Shown here in pieces: positions 1 through 8,100 of a stretch of DNA of 13,752 bases (positions are counted from its first letter, which is position 1; each line of letters starts with the position of its first letter). The position numbers were made by a program, and so were the translations under genes. Source of the stretch: an uncultured Lachnospiraceae bacterium (GTDB lineage: Bacteria > Bacillota > Clostridia > Lachnospirales > Lachnospiraceae); assembly GCA_947174615.1 (NCBI GenBank), contig CAMWJQ010000049.1, positions 1-13,752 on the forward strand, read 5' to 3'. The notes beneath the pieces were generated by a model that ran no database searches, had not been told where the DNA came from, and saw nothing but the letters and a program-made list of their open reading frames with translations.

Positions 1-2
1 TT

Positions 3-785
3 CGCGAGCCGGTTGACTTGTTTTCAGATTCGTGTGATTTGACACAGCTTGGGGAGCTCGATGTCGTCAGAGGAACGGTTCGAACGTTAGGCGGAAGCTA
101 TTCGTTTACATATGACAACGGTGTTCAGGACACAGCGTTCTATTTTGTGCTGCCGATTGACACTGCGCATGAGACCTTCTATATGGGAATCCGGGAGACA
201 AGGGGCAGAAAGGAAGATTTTCGCAAGCTGGCGGTGCGGACAAAACATGACGTAAAGCCAGTAAGGATTGTTATGGGAAATCCTTGGGAGGACGACTTAT
301 TGAAGCAGGAGGAACGAGTTTTAGGAGAGCCCATCTATATAGAAGGGTTTGTTCAAAAGATGAATGAAACTCAATATCAGCGTTTCCTCACATGGCTGAG
401 AAAGGCTGGCGCTTTTGAATCTGACCAGTCTGATGGGCAGCCGAACGAAAGACAGATGAATCAGTTCCTTCCGTATTATATCGAGGAGACCGATATTACG
501 TACTGTCAAAAGTACGCGGTGGCGGCGTTGATTGCGCTTTTTGTTGGCATTGTATTGATTGCGGGCAGTGCAGTGGCGGCGGTTCACTGGAAAAGAAAGC
601 GGGAAAGCCAGATATATGTGACCATTGACGGGATGATCTATTTAAAAGAGTATTTGGCGCCAGTCAATGATCTGGTGACGAACATCGAGTTCATGCAGGC
701 AGTACAGGTGCTCAGCAGACTCACAGGGCTGGGCATGACGGCGTCGGAAAAAGTGATTAGGCGCTGGGACCGCTATTGGTATTAG
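3..785 (+). CDS. Single-pass membrane protein of unknown function, 5'-truncated
   Basis: The reading frame is open to the left edge, so the N-terminus is missing. The TTG at 18 is only the first start-like codon and is unlikely to be the real start, because in-frame residues (R-E-P-V-D) precede it. The visible part has a soluble alpha/beta region of about 165 residues with alternating hydrophobic strands (for example AFYFVLPID and GEPIYIEGF). It is followed by one strong transmembrane segment (about residues 166-189 counted from position 18), a basic stop-transfer patch (HWKRKRE) and a C-terminal tail of about 65 residues. The positive patch predicts a cytoplasmic tail and an extracytoplasmic N-terminal domain. 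I do not recognise the family with confidence; it resembles uncharacterised DUF proteins of Clostridia such as DUF6709. The stop lies 25 bases before the HD gene, so the two are probably co-transcribed. Confidence 0.75.
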   Translation, partial: REPVDLFSDSCDLTQLGELDVVRGTVRTLGGSYSFTYDNGVQDTAFYFVLPIDTAHETFYMGIRETRGRKEDFRKLAVRTKHDVKPVRIVMGNPWEDDLLKQEERVLGEPIYIEGFVQKMNETQYQRFLTWLRKAGAFESDQSDGQPNERQMNQFLPYYIEETDITYCQKYAVAALIALFVGIVLIAGSAVAAVHWKRKRESQIYVTIDGMIYLKEYLAPVNDLVTNIEFMQAVQVLSRLTGLGMTASEKVIRRWDRYWY

Positions 786-790
786 TGTAC

Positions 791-811
791 GAGAAGGAGA
801 ACGTTTGAACA
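791..811 (+). promoter_or_regulatory. Ribosome binding site of the HD-domain gene
   Basis: AGGAG at 795-799 lies 11 bases before the ATG at 811 and 5 bases before an in-frame TTG at 805. Both starts are possible and differ by two residues. ATG at 811 is preferred for codon strength, although its spacing is long. Confidence 0.6.
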
Positions 812-1596
812 TGAAAATTGACAGACAACGGGCGATCAAAGCATTTCAGGAATATACCAGTCACTATGATGTGGCGGACGAAAAAGTAAAATTGAAAATA
901 GACCATACATACAGGGTATGCAGTCTCTGCCAGCAGATTGCAGTGCAGTCAGGATTTGACAAGGACGCGACAGAATTAGCGTGGCTGAGCGGATTGCTGC
1001 ACGATGTCGGGCGCTTTGAACAGCTCAGACGATATGGTACGTTTATTGATGCTCAATCTATAGACCATGCGGAGTTTGGTGCGGATATTTTATTCAGGGA
1101 AGGAAAAATCAGGGATTACATCGCGGACGACTCAGAGGATGAGCTGCTCGAAAAGGCTGTGCGGTGCCACAGTGCGTACCGCGTGCCCATGCAGTATACG
1201 GCGCGGGAGAGAAGGTTTGCAGATCTGCTGCGCGATGCAGATAAAATTGACATTTTAAAGGTCAACATTGTTGTGCCAATCGAGGAAATATACAATGTGT
1301 CTACGTATGACCTCAAACACTGTCAGGTGACAGAGGAAGTCATGCAGGCATTTTATGAGGAGCACGCGGTACTCCGAGACTTGAAGAAAACGCCTGTTGA
1401 CCATGTAGTTGGTCACATATCGCTGGTGTATGAGCTGGTCTATCCCATAAGCTGCAAGCTGGTGTCCGAGCAGGGGTATTTGGACAGGCTTATGAATTTT
1501 CAGTCTGAGCTTTCTGAGACGAATGCGCAGTTTGCAAAGATTCGGGAGAAGATGACAGCTTATATGAAGCGGAGAGAGGGCAGTATCATTCTATGA
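811..1596 (+). CDS. HD-domain metal-dependent phosphohydrolase
   Basis: A 261-residue soluble protein with a full HD-superfamily metal site. His32 is in the IDHTYRV helix and His64-Asp65 are in GLLHDVGRFEQ. His86 (IDHAEFG) and His120 (RCHSAY) look like additional ligands, and Asp144 is in LLRDADKIDIL. HD enzymes cleave phosphomonoesters or phosphodiesters, often of nucleotides or cyclic nucleotides; the substrate here cannot be read from sequence. No sensory domain or membrane segment is seen. The stop codon overlaps the ATG of jetD (ATGA at 1593-1596), a classic sign of translational coupling, and the gene follows the membrane protein gene by 25 bases. It could be an accessory of the Wadjet cassette or a housekeeping hydrolase that happens to share the operon. 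The domain call is secure; the role is not. Confidence 0.9.
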   Translation: MKIDRQRAIKAFQEYTSHYDVADEKVKLKIDHTYRVCSLCQQIAVQSGFDKDATELAWLSGLLHDVGRFEQLRRYGTFIDAQSIDHAEFGADILFREGKIRDYIADDSEDELLEKAVRCHSAYRVPMQYTARERRFADLLRDADKIDILKVNIVVPIEEIYNVSTYDLKHCQVTEEVMQAFYEEHAVLRDLKKTPVDHVVGHISLVYELVYPISCKLVSEQGYLDRLMNFQSELSETNAQFAKIREKMTAYMKRREGSIIL

Positions 1597-2645
1597 AAAG
1601 GATAAATCTCGATGCCCTTTCAGCAAAATACAGAATATCAGAATACAAGGAACTTTATGCAAAAGTGATCGCGCTGATTCAAGACAATAAAATAAAGCCG
1701 GTAAAAGCGTCAGGTGTCAATGGAAAATCGCCAGCCTTGTATAAAGAGTACTGGATTGTCGAAGAAAAGCAGGATGTGTCCAGCTATTTAAATGAATTAA
1801 ATTATGCGCTTGTACCATCGATTGCGACAGACTATTATCGGTCACACATTGACCAGTATCTTGAGGACAGACCTTGGGTGCTGCTTCTGAATGACTATCT
1901 TAAACAGGATAATTTTATAACGCAAATGTCAGAAAATGAGCGCAGTTTTGACATTTGGCACAGGGAAAAGTTCTTGAAGCAGGAGCAGGGAAAAAAGATT
2001 TTGAAGCGCTGCGGTCTGGATACAGCGCTTCTAAACTATTACAGGACAACAGAGCCGATTGCGTATTATTGTGCGACGCGACAGACACCGCAAAATCTTT
2101 TGATCATCGAAAATAAAGATACGTTTTACAGTATGCGCAAGCGCCTGATGGGCAGTCAGCCATCAAAAAGTGCATCTGGGCAGTCAATGTCAGGAAAGGG
2201 GCATAAAAACGAGATGGATAGCGCGGCGCGCACAATCTGCGGAGAACCGATAGGAACATTGATTTATGGCGCGGGCAAAGGAATTATTGCGGCATTTTCT
2301 GATTTTGATATCAGCGGGGAACCCTACATGACAGCGCAGGGCAACGCCATCCTTTATTTTGGTGATTTGGACTATGAAGGAATTGGCATCTATGAAAATT
2401 TTGTGTCTGCCTACGGGGCGTATTATCTGGTTTCTGTTTTTCGGACTGCGTATGAACAAATGCTTACAAAGGCGGAGCACATTGGCATAGACAAACTTCC
2501 AGTCACCAAGGAAGGGCAGAATCGAAGGATTGGCAGTTTGTTTTTGAGTCAGTTCTCACAGCCTCAGCAAGATGAAATCAAAGAAATACTAGAGAGTGGC
2601 AGATATATTCCGCAGGAAATCTTGAATATTGAGGATATGGCATGA
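1593..2645 (+). CDS. jetD: Wadjet nuclease subunit JetD (TOPRIM, DUF3322/DUF2220-like)
   Basis: A 350-residue protein matching the Wadjet nuclease. The N-terminal arm ends in the family-type motif SFDIWHREKFL (about residues 118-128). A C-terminal TOPRIM domain follows, with the acidic residue Glu173 in LLIIENKDTF, the GTLIYGAGKG strand-loop (221-230) and the D-x-D metal pair Asp258/Asp260 in YFGDLDYEGIGIYE. The tail carries RYIPQEIL (337-344). In characterised Wadjet systems JetD is a homodimeric nuclease that cleaves plasmid DNA once the SMC motor has extruded it. Residues of about 189-214 form a Ser/Gly/Lys-rich stretch between the first acidic motif and the next strand, longer than I expect there. 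The start is the ATG overlapping the HD gene's stop, and no strong separate ribosome binding site is visible, so translation is probably coupled. The family call is strong because jetA, jetB and jetC follow directly. Confidence 0.9.
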   Translation: MKRINLDALSAKYRISEYKELYAKVIALIQDNKIKPVKASGVNGKSPALYKEYWIVEEKQDVSSYLNELNYALVPSIATDYYRSHIDQYLEDRPWVLLLNDYLKQDNFITQMSENERSFDIWHREKFLKQEQGKKILKRCGLDTALLNYYRTTEPIAYYCATRQTPQNLLIIENKDTFYSMRKRLMGSQPSKSASGQSMSGKGHKNEMDSAARTICGEPIGTLIYGAGKGIIAAFSDFDISGEPYMTAQGNAILYFGDLDYEGIGIYENFVSAYGAYYLVSVFRTAYEQMLTKAEHIGIDKLPVTKEGQNRRIGSLFLSQFSQPQQDEIKEILESGRYIPQEILNIEDMA

Positions 2646-2696
2646 TGTTAGTTACTGCTCACTGATGTTATGCTGTCGCCGGAAATATATAGAATT

Positions 2697-2708
2697 GGAG
2701 CAACAATG
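2697..2708 (+). promoter_or_regulatory. Ribosome binding site that fixes the jetA start
   Basis: GGAG at 2697-2700 sits five bases before ATG at 2706. The alternative in-frame ATG at 2670 has no purine-rich site upstream, so the shorter form starting MQYEFLKQF is preferred. Confidence 0.65.
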
Positions 2709-4337
2709 CAATACGAATTTTTAAAGCAGTTTTGCAAGAGGATGAAGCATGTAGGCATGTATGCGCTTCTTTTGCAGAACAGCATGGCAAAACAGACATG
2801 GAAACAATATGGATTTATGAAGGCGGACGAGCAGATCAATCTGATTTTCGCGGTCATGCTGTATATTATGGAGCAGTCCTTGCGGGAGGTGCGCTGCACG
2901 ATGGATGACATTGGCGCGTACATTGATAACCTTAACGCCAGTTATTTTCAGAAAAATATGTCCTATGACGACTGCAAGAAGCTTGGGGATTTTGTCGTGA
3001 ATGTGATTCTGTCCAACGAGGGCAGGGCGATGTACTTTGAGGGGTATGATTTCGACAGCAGAGCATACAAATCCATGAATATCAGCTACATTGCCAACCG
3101 TGTCATTTATGTGGAAGAGGGGGTCAGGCGGACCACTTATCATTTGACGGAGGATGGCTATAACTTGATGCTGTCCACGCTTGAAATTGAGAATAACATG
3201 AAGCTCACAATCCATGAGATGATTTTTAAGATGCATCTGGAAAAGCAGAGCTATGACAAAGCAGTTGACGAAGTCAAGAATATTTTTAATTATATGCGGA
3301 TACAGCTTCAGAAAATAGAGGAGGCAATGCTGCGTGTGCGGCGCAATGCGCTGAGTTATTCGGTTGCAGACTATGAGGCGCTGATGCTGGAAAATATGGA
3401 AACTATCAGTGACACGAAGGAAAAGTTTACGGGATACCGTGAGATGGTCAGACTCAGGGTATCGGAGCTCGAACAGCAGAATATCAATGTGCGCAAGCTG
3501 GATGCCAAGGAGGAGGAAAAACTGGAAAACCTGCGCATTATCGAACGCTATCTGAACCGCTCGCTCGACGAGCATCAGAAAATTTTAAATCTGCATTTTG
3601 ACTTGAAATTATTGTATGACAGGGAATTGCAGTCGCTTGCCCAGATGTCGTTGATTCAGCGTTTTTCCATTCGGACAGAACTCTATGACAAGCTCTTGGA
3701 GCAGCCGCGGCATTTGGAAAATATAGATCTTTTTTTCAGACCGCTGTTTCACCAGCAGATTCCCAAAATCTACAATTTAAATAAATGCATGGAGCTGCAG
3801 CGCCCTGTCAGGAAAAAGGCGGAGGAGGACACTGCGGAGATTCTTGATTTTGACGAGAAACAGTGGCAGGAGGAGCTGGAGCGCAAAAAGAAGGAGAAGC
3901 TCAAACAATATGAGAACAGTCTGGCATTTCTCATAGACGCTGCACTCGAAAAAGGCAGCCTGTCTATGATGGAGCTCAAAGGGCTTATAGAACAAGATCC
4001 GGCAGCGCAGGAAACCTGTATTCCGTCAATTGATGTGTTCAAGGAGATTATGGTGGAACTGATGAAAAACCGCGAAATCTGTATTGAGACGCTGCGAAAA
4101 GAAAAAAGCGAGTTCATTACCGAGCAGGCAAACGATTTTCAATTGAATGACATGCTGCTTTCACTGACAGAGAAATACACAGGAACTGGCAGGGACAGAA
4201 GGAAGATTCAGAAGATCTGTACAGAACGCACGCACGATGGAATGGTTGTTGCGTTTGAGCATGTGACGGATGCTTTTGGAAACGAGCGGACCATACGGTG
4301 TACGAATGTTGTGATTCGTATCGAGCAGAAGGATTAG
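2706..4337 (+). CDS. jetA: Wadjet kleisin subunit JetA (MukF-like)
   Basis: A soluble 543-residue, mostly helical protein placed where Wadjet operons carry the kleisin. The N-terminal 160 or so residues look like a helical/winged-helix region ending in TTYHLTEDGYNLML, a phrase typical of JetA-type proteins. A long charged helical middle follows (about 170-360), with coiled-coil-like stretches such as VSELEQQ and KEEEKLENLRIIERYL, expected for the kleisin neck that contacts the SMC arm. Next is a Glu/Lys-rich linker (DEKQWQEELERKKKEKLKQ) and a C-terminal winged-helix-like domain expected to bind the ATPase head. In the complex, JetA closes the JetC ring and recruits JetB. It looks closer to the clostridial JetA family than to the DUF3375 type I version, but that subtype call is by eye. 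A start at 2670 would add 12 residues. The gap after jetD is 60 bases. Confidence 0.83.
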   Translation: MQYEFLKQFCKRMKHVGMYALLLQNSMAKQTWKQYGFMKADEQINLIFAVMLYIMEQSLREVRCTMDDIGAYIDNLNASYFQKNMSYDDCKKLGDFVVNVILSNEGRAMYFEGYDFDSRAYKSMNISYIANRVIYVEEGVRRTTYHLTEDGYNLMLSTLEIENNMKLTIHEMIFKMHLEKQSYDKAVDEVKNIFNYMRIQLQKIEEAMLRVRRNALSYSVADYEALMLENMETISDTKEKFTGYREMVRLRVSELEQQNINVRKLDAKEEEKLENLRIIERYLNRSLDEHQKILNLHFDLKLLYDRELQSLAQMSLIQRFSIRTELYDKLLEQPRHLENIDLFFRPLFHQQIPKIYNLNKCMELQRPVRKKAEEDTAEILDFDEKQWQEELERKKKEKLKQYENSLAFLIDAALEKGSLSMMELKGLIEQDPAAQETCIPSIDVFKEIMVELMKNREICIETLRKEKSEFITEQANDFQLNDMLLSLTEKYTGTGRDRRKIQKICTERTHDGMVVAFEHVTDAFGNERTIRCTNVVIRIEQKD

Positions 4338-4372
4338 ATGCGTAGAAGAAACAGGCAGATAAAAGAAATTTT

Positions 4373-4386
4373 AGGAGAAGAAAATG
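4373..4386 (+). promoter_or_regulatory. Ribosome binding site of jetB
   Basis: AGGAG at 4373-4377 lies six bases before ATG at 4384, with ideal spacing. It supports this start over any other in the 46-base gap that follows jetA. Confidence 0.75.
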
Positions 4387-5112
4387 GCATATGAAATAGA
4401 AGAAATACGTCTCAGCCAGCAGATATTTTATTACCTTCTCGAGCACTTCGAGCTACGGGAGGAAGAGACTTCTGGGCTTTACAGGGCGTATGTGGAAAAT
4501 GAGCAGGTGCAGCTTTTGGTCAAGAGCCAGGGAGATGAGGCGCATAGCAGCATTGAGCGGTACGGTGATGTGATTTATCTGATTCCAAGAGAGGAGAATG
4601 TTTTCTTAGGATTTTCGAAGGCAAAATTAAAGGAAATTCTCTGCAAATCGGGTGGGACAGACAAGGATTTCTATCTGTCGCAGTTTGTGATTCTGACACT
4701 GCTGTCAGAATTTTACGACGGACAGGGTGCAAGCGCCAAGTCGAGGGATTATATTCGTGTGGGCGAACTGCAAAACTGTGTGACAGACCGGCTCAAAAAC
4801 GGTGTTGAGAACACTTCCGATGAGGACGAGGAAAAGAACGGTCTGGCTTTTCGCAATATGCAGGAGGCCTATGAGTCGCTCAAGTCCGATGAGCGCGGTT
4901 CACGGGCACGGACGACAAAGGAGGGATTTCTGCACCATATTTTTATGTTTCTCGAGAATCAGGGATTAATCGAATATGTGCAGGAGGACGAGATGATCAA
5001 GACGACCAAGAAGCTCGACAACCTGATGGACTGGAATCTGCTGAATCAAAATAATTATCAGAGAATCTGTAAAGTATTAGCGGGAAATGGTCAAGGAGGC
5101 GGCGATGAGTAA
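4384..5112 (+). CDS. jetB: Wadjet KITE subunit JetB (MukE-like, DUF6063-like)
   Basis: A 242-residue soluble protein between the kleisin and SMC genes, the position of the MukE-like KITE subunit in Wadjet operons. The N-terminal part (about 1-110) alternates helices and short strands, including a wing-like hairpin DVIYLIPREENVFLGFS. The central part (about 135-165) is very acidic and charged, probably a flexible linker. The C-terminal part has a second winged-helix-like unit (TTKEGFLHHIFMFLENQGLIEYVQ, which exceeds a short motif, about residues 178-201) and the late motif KKLDNLMDWNLLNQNNY. KITE proteins dimerise and bind the kleisin, helping DNA clamping by the SMC heads. Resemblance to the DUF6063 family is my recollection; the role rests mainly on gene order and fold pattern. 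The last eight bases overlap jetC. Confidence 0.78.
   Translation: MAYEIEEIRLSQQIFYYLLEHFELREEETSGLYRAYVENEQVQLLVKSQGDEAHSSIERYGDVIYLIPREENVFLGFSKAKLKEILCKSGGTDKDFYLSQFVILTLLSEFYDGQGASAKSRDYIRVGELQNCVTDRLKNGVENTSDEDEEKNGLAFRNMQEAYESLKSDERGSRARTTKEGFLHHIFMFLENQGLIEYVQEDEMIKTTKKLDNLMDWNLLNQNNYQRICKVLAGNGQGGGDE
5095..5107 (+). promoter_or_regulatory. Ribosome binding site that fixes the jetC start, inside jetB
   Basis: GGAGG at 5095-5099, within the last codons of jetB, is five bases before ATG at 5105. The upstream in-frame ATG at 5087 has no comparable site, so jetC is taken to begin MSKINAVRLINLNY. That puts the SMC-type N-terminal strand at the very start, as expected. Confidence 0.8.
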
Positions 5113-8100
5113 AATAAACGCAGTGAGATTGATTAATCTGAATTATAACAATAATACCATGCGCGTGAGCGACGACACCTTTCAGATGCAGGGGCGCAGT
5201 ACGTTGATGTCATTGCAGAATGGGGGCGGTAAGTCTGTGCTGGTACAGATGATAACCGCCCCGTTTGTACATAAGCGGTTCAGGGATGCAAAGGACAGAC
5301 CGTTTGAGAGCTACTTTACGACCAGCAAACCCACCTTTATTATGGTAGAGTGGCAGCTTGACCGCGGCGCGGGATACTGTCTTGTGGGCATGATGGTGCG
5401 CAGGAGCCAGCTCTCGGAAGATGATGACAACCGGCTTGAGATGGTTAATTTTATCTGTGAGTACAGCGGCAGATGTGCGCAGGATCTTTATCATATGCCT
5501 GTCGTTGAGAAAAAGAATAAAGAGCTTGTCCTCAAAAGCTACCGCGAGTGCAGACAGCTTTTTGAGACCTACAAGAAAGACAGCACGCTAAAATTCTACT
5601 GTTATGACATGAACAACAGCGCGCAGTCCAGACAGTATTTTGACAAGCTTGCAGAGTATCAGATTTATTACAGAGAGTGGGAAAATATTATTCAAAAGAT
5701 TAACCTTGAGGAGTCTGGTCTCTCCAAGCTTTTTGCTGACTGCCGTGATGAAAAAGGTCTGATAGAAAAGTGGTTTCTGGATATCGTGGAGAACAAGCTC
5801 AAAAAAGAAAAGGACCGCATGAAGGAATTTCAGACCATCATAGAGAAATATGTTATTTCCTACAAGGCAAATCAATCGAAGATAGAACGCAGAAATACGA
5901 TTCGCCAGTTTAAGGAGGACGCGGTTGAGATCTCCTCTAGTGCTGAGGAATACAAGCTTGTGAATGACGAGGTGGAGGAGCAGGAAAACAGCATTGCGGG
6001 TTTTCGTGCGCTGCTTGCGCGCATGGAGACAGCGCAGAATGACGTGAAGAAATCTCTGCTTGACGACAAGGCAGCATGCGGCGCCGAGCTTGCGCGCATT
6101 GAATATGAAAAATATTCTTATGAAATACAAAGCCTGTTGGATGCGCTGATGTTTCATGTGAGTAACCGTGATATGATTGGCGTTGAGCGCGACGCCTTGG
6201 AGGGAGAGACACAGCAAATCGAGACGCTGCTGCACAAGCTGGAGCTTTCCAGGCAGGATGCGCAGGTTCAGGAGCTTCGACAGGATGAGCGCTTACTCAA
6301 AGAACGGCTCAGGGTGCTGCATGAGGGAGAAGGACGGCTGGAACCAGAACGGAAAGCACTTGGAAAATCGCTCAGTATATACTATGAACAGCTTGCTGCC
6401 GAACTTGCAGTGCAGATCGAGCAAAATGAGAATACATATCAGCAGGAGACACAAAAGCAGCAGGAGTTTTTGGACAGGCAGCAGCGACTGGATGAAACAA
6501 TTATCGGACTCATCACACAAATCAGTATTTTCAAAGAACGAATGAATGGCTTTCGTCGTATCGAGGACAGCTTTAATGAGGAATTTGAAGAAACGTTTGT
6601 ACGAAATATTGTGGGCGAATATGAGCCGGGACTGCTGGATATCAAAGATAAACAATATCAAAAGGAATTTGAGGAGGGCACAAGGAACTGCATTGCGCAC
6701 AAAAAGCAGCTTGACGAGGCAAATGAACGGCAGAAATCCCTGCTGCGCGACATAGAGGACAGGCAGCAGGAACAGATTCGACAGGAGTTTATGCTCGCTG
6801 AGCTGGAACAGGAACATACGGATTTGGAGAAGGAACTTGCTGAGCGGCTTGTCATGATGCGCTATTTCGATACGCCCTCAAGTGAACAGTGGAATTTGGA
6901 CAGGATTCTTGCTGCCGCGGACAGGAAACTTGCCGTGTGCGAGCAGGCAAAACGTATGCTCGAAAAAGAGGAGGATGCGCTGCAGAAGGAGTATGTGCGT
7001 CTCACACAGGGAAAAGTGCTTGAGCTGCCAAAGGAGATGCTGGCATTGTTTGGCAGACTCAACATCAACATTGTTTACGGCATGGACTGGCTGCGCAAAA
7101 ATGGCTACTCTGCGCAGAGAAATGAGGAGATTGTGCGCAGACAGCCGTTTCTGCCATACGCCTTGATTTTGTCAAAGCAGGATTTGAACACGGTTGCTGC
7201 ACATGACAGGGAAGTCTACACCTCATTTCCGGTGCCCATCATACTGCGCGAGCATCTTGAGGAATGTATGGTATCACAGGACAGCGGACTGCTCGAGATG
7301 CAGGGCGTTCATTTTTTTATGTGGTTTAATGAAAAGCTGCTTGACGAGGACGCGCTGCGTCTGCTGGCAGCGGAGAAAGAACAGCAGATACAGGATAAAA
7401 AGACGCAGACGGCGATGCGCAAAAAGGAGTATGAGGAGTATTTTGAAAAGAGGGAGCGCTTGAAAAGTCAAAGGCTCACGCGTGAAATTTATGACAAAAA
7501 TATGACGCTTGTGTCAGAAATGAAGGCGTCGTTGGAAGCGCTTGCCAAAGAAGTGCACACATTAAGGGCGGATGCGCAGAAGAACGAGGAGCAGGTCAGC
7601 ACGCTGACAGCCGGTATTGCAAAAGAGCAGCATATGTTAGATAAAATGCAGAAGCGCGAGAAAGCTTTCGCCCTGTTTTGCAAGGAGTATGAAAGATATA
7701 CAGAATGTATGGAACAGATGAACCGCAGCCAAAAAGAGCAGGAACGGCATGAGCAGAACCGCAGACTTGTAAAAGATGCCATAGAGACAGGCAGGGAACG
7801 CATAAAAAGTATTGAGAGCGCGCGCGTGGAACTTGACAGAAGGAGTTTGGACTATAATAGTAAGTACAGTATCTATGAGCCATACCGCATGGCGGAGTCT
7901 ATTATAACAGACTCAGAAGAAATCTCACTGCCGGCATCAATACAGGAACAGGAGGCGCGGTTTGAGGCAATTACGTCCAAAATGTCCATGCAGGTGCAGG
8001 ATCTGGAGAACCAGCTGCAAAAAACTGCTGCAAAGCGGAGCAAACAGCAAAAGGAACTCGAACGTTTTTCAAAGAAATATCATCTGGCAGAACAGGATTG

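Noticed and set aside
2670..2705. Upstream ATG extending JetA by 12 residues
   Set aside because: No ribosome binding site precedes it, whereas ATG 2706 has GGAG at good spacing.
2721..3575. 284-codon open frame on the minus strand opposite jetA
   Set aside because: It is antisense to a well-supported kleisin gene, its protein is rich in His/Ile/Leu/Phe without domain motifs, and no ribosome binding site was recognised. It is a shadow frame.
5087..5104. Upstream ATG extending JetC by six residues
   Set aside because: The strong GGAGG site points to ATG 5105, and the extension (MVKEAA) precedes the expected first strand of an SMC head.
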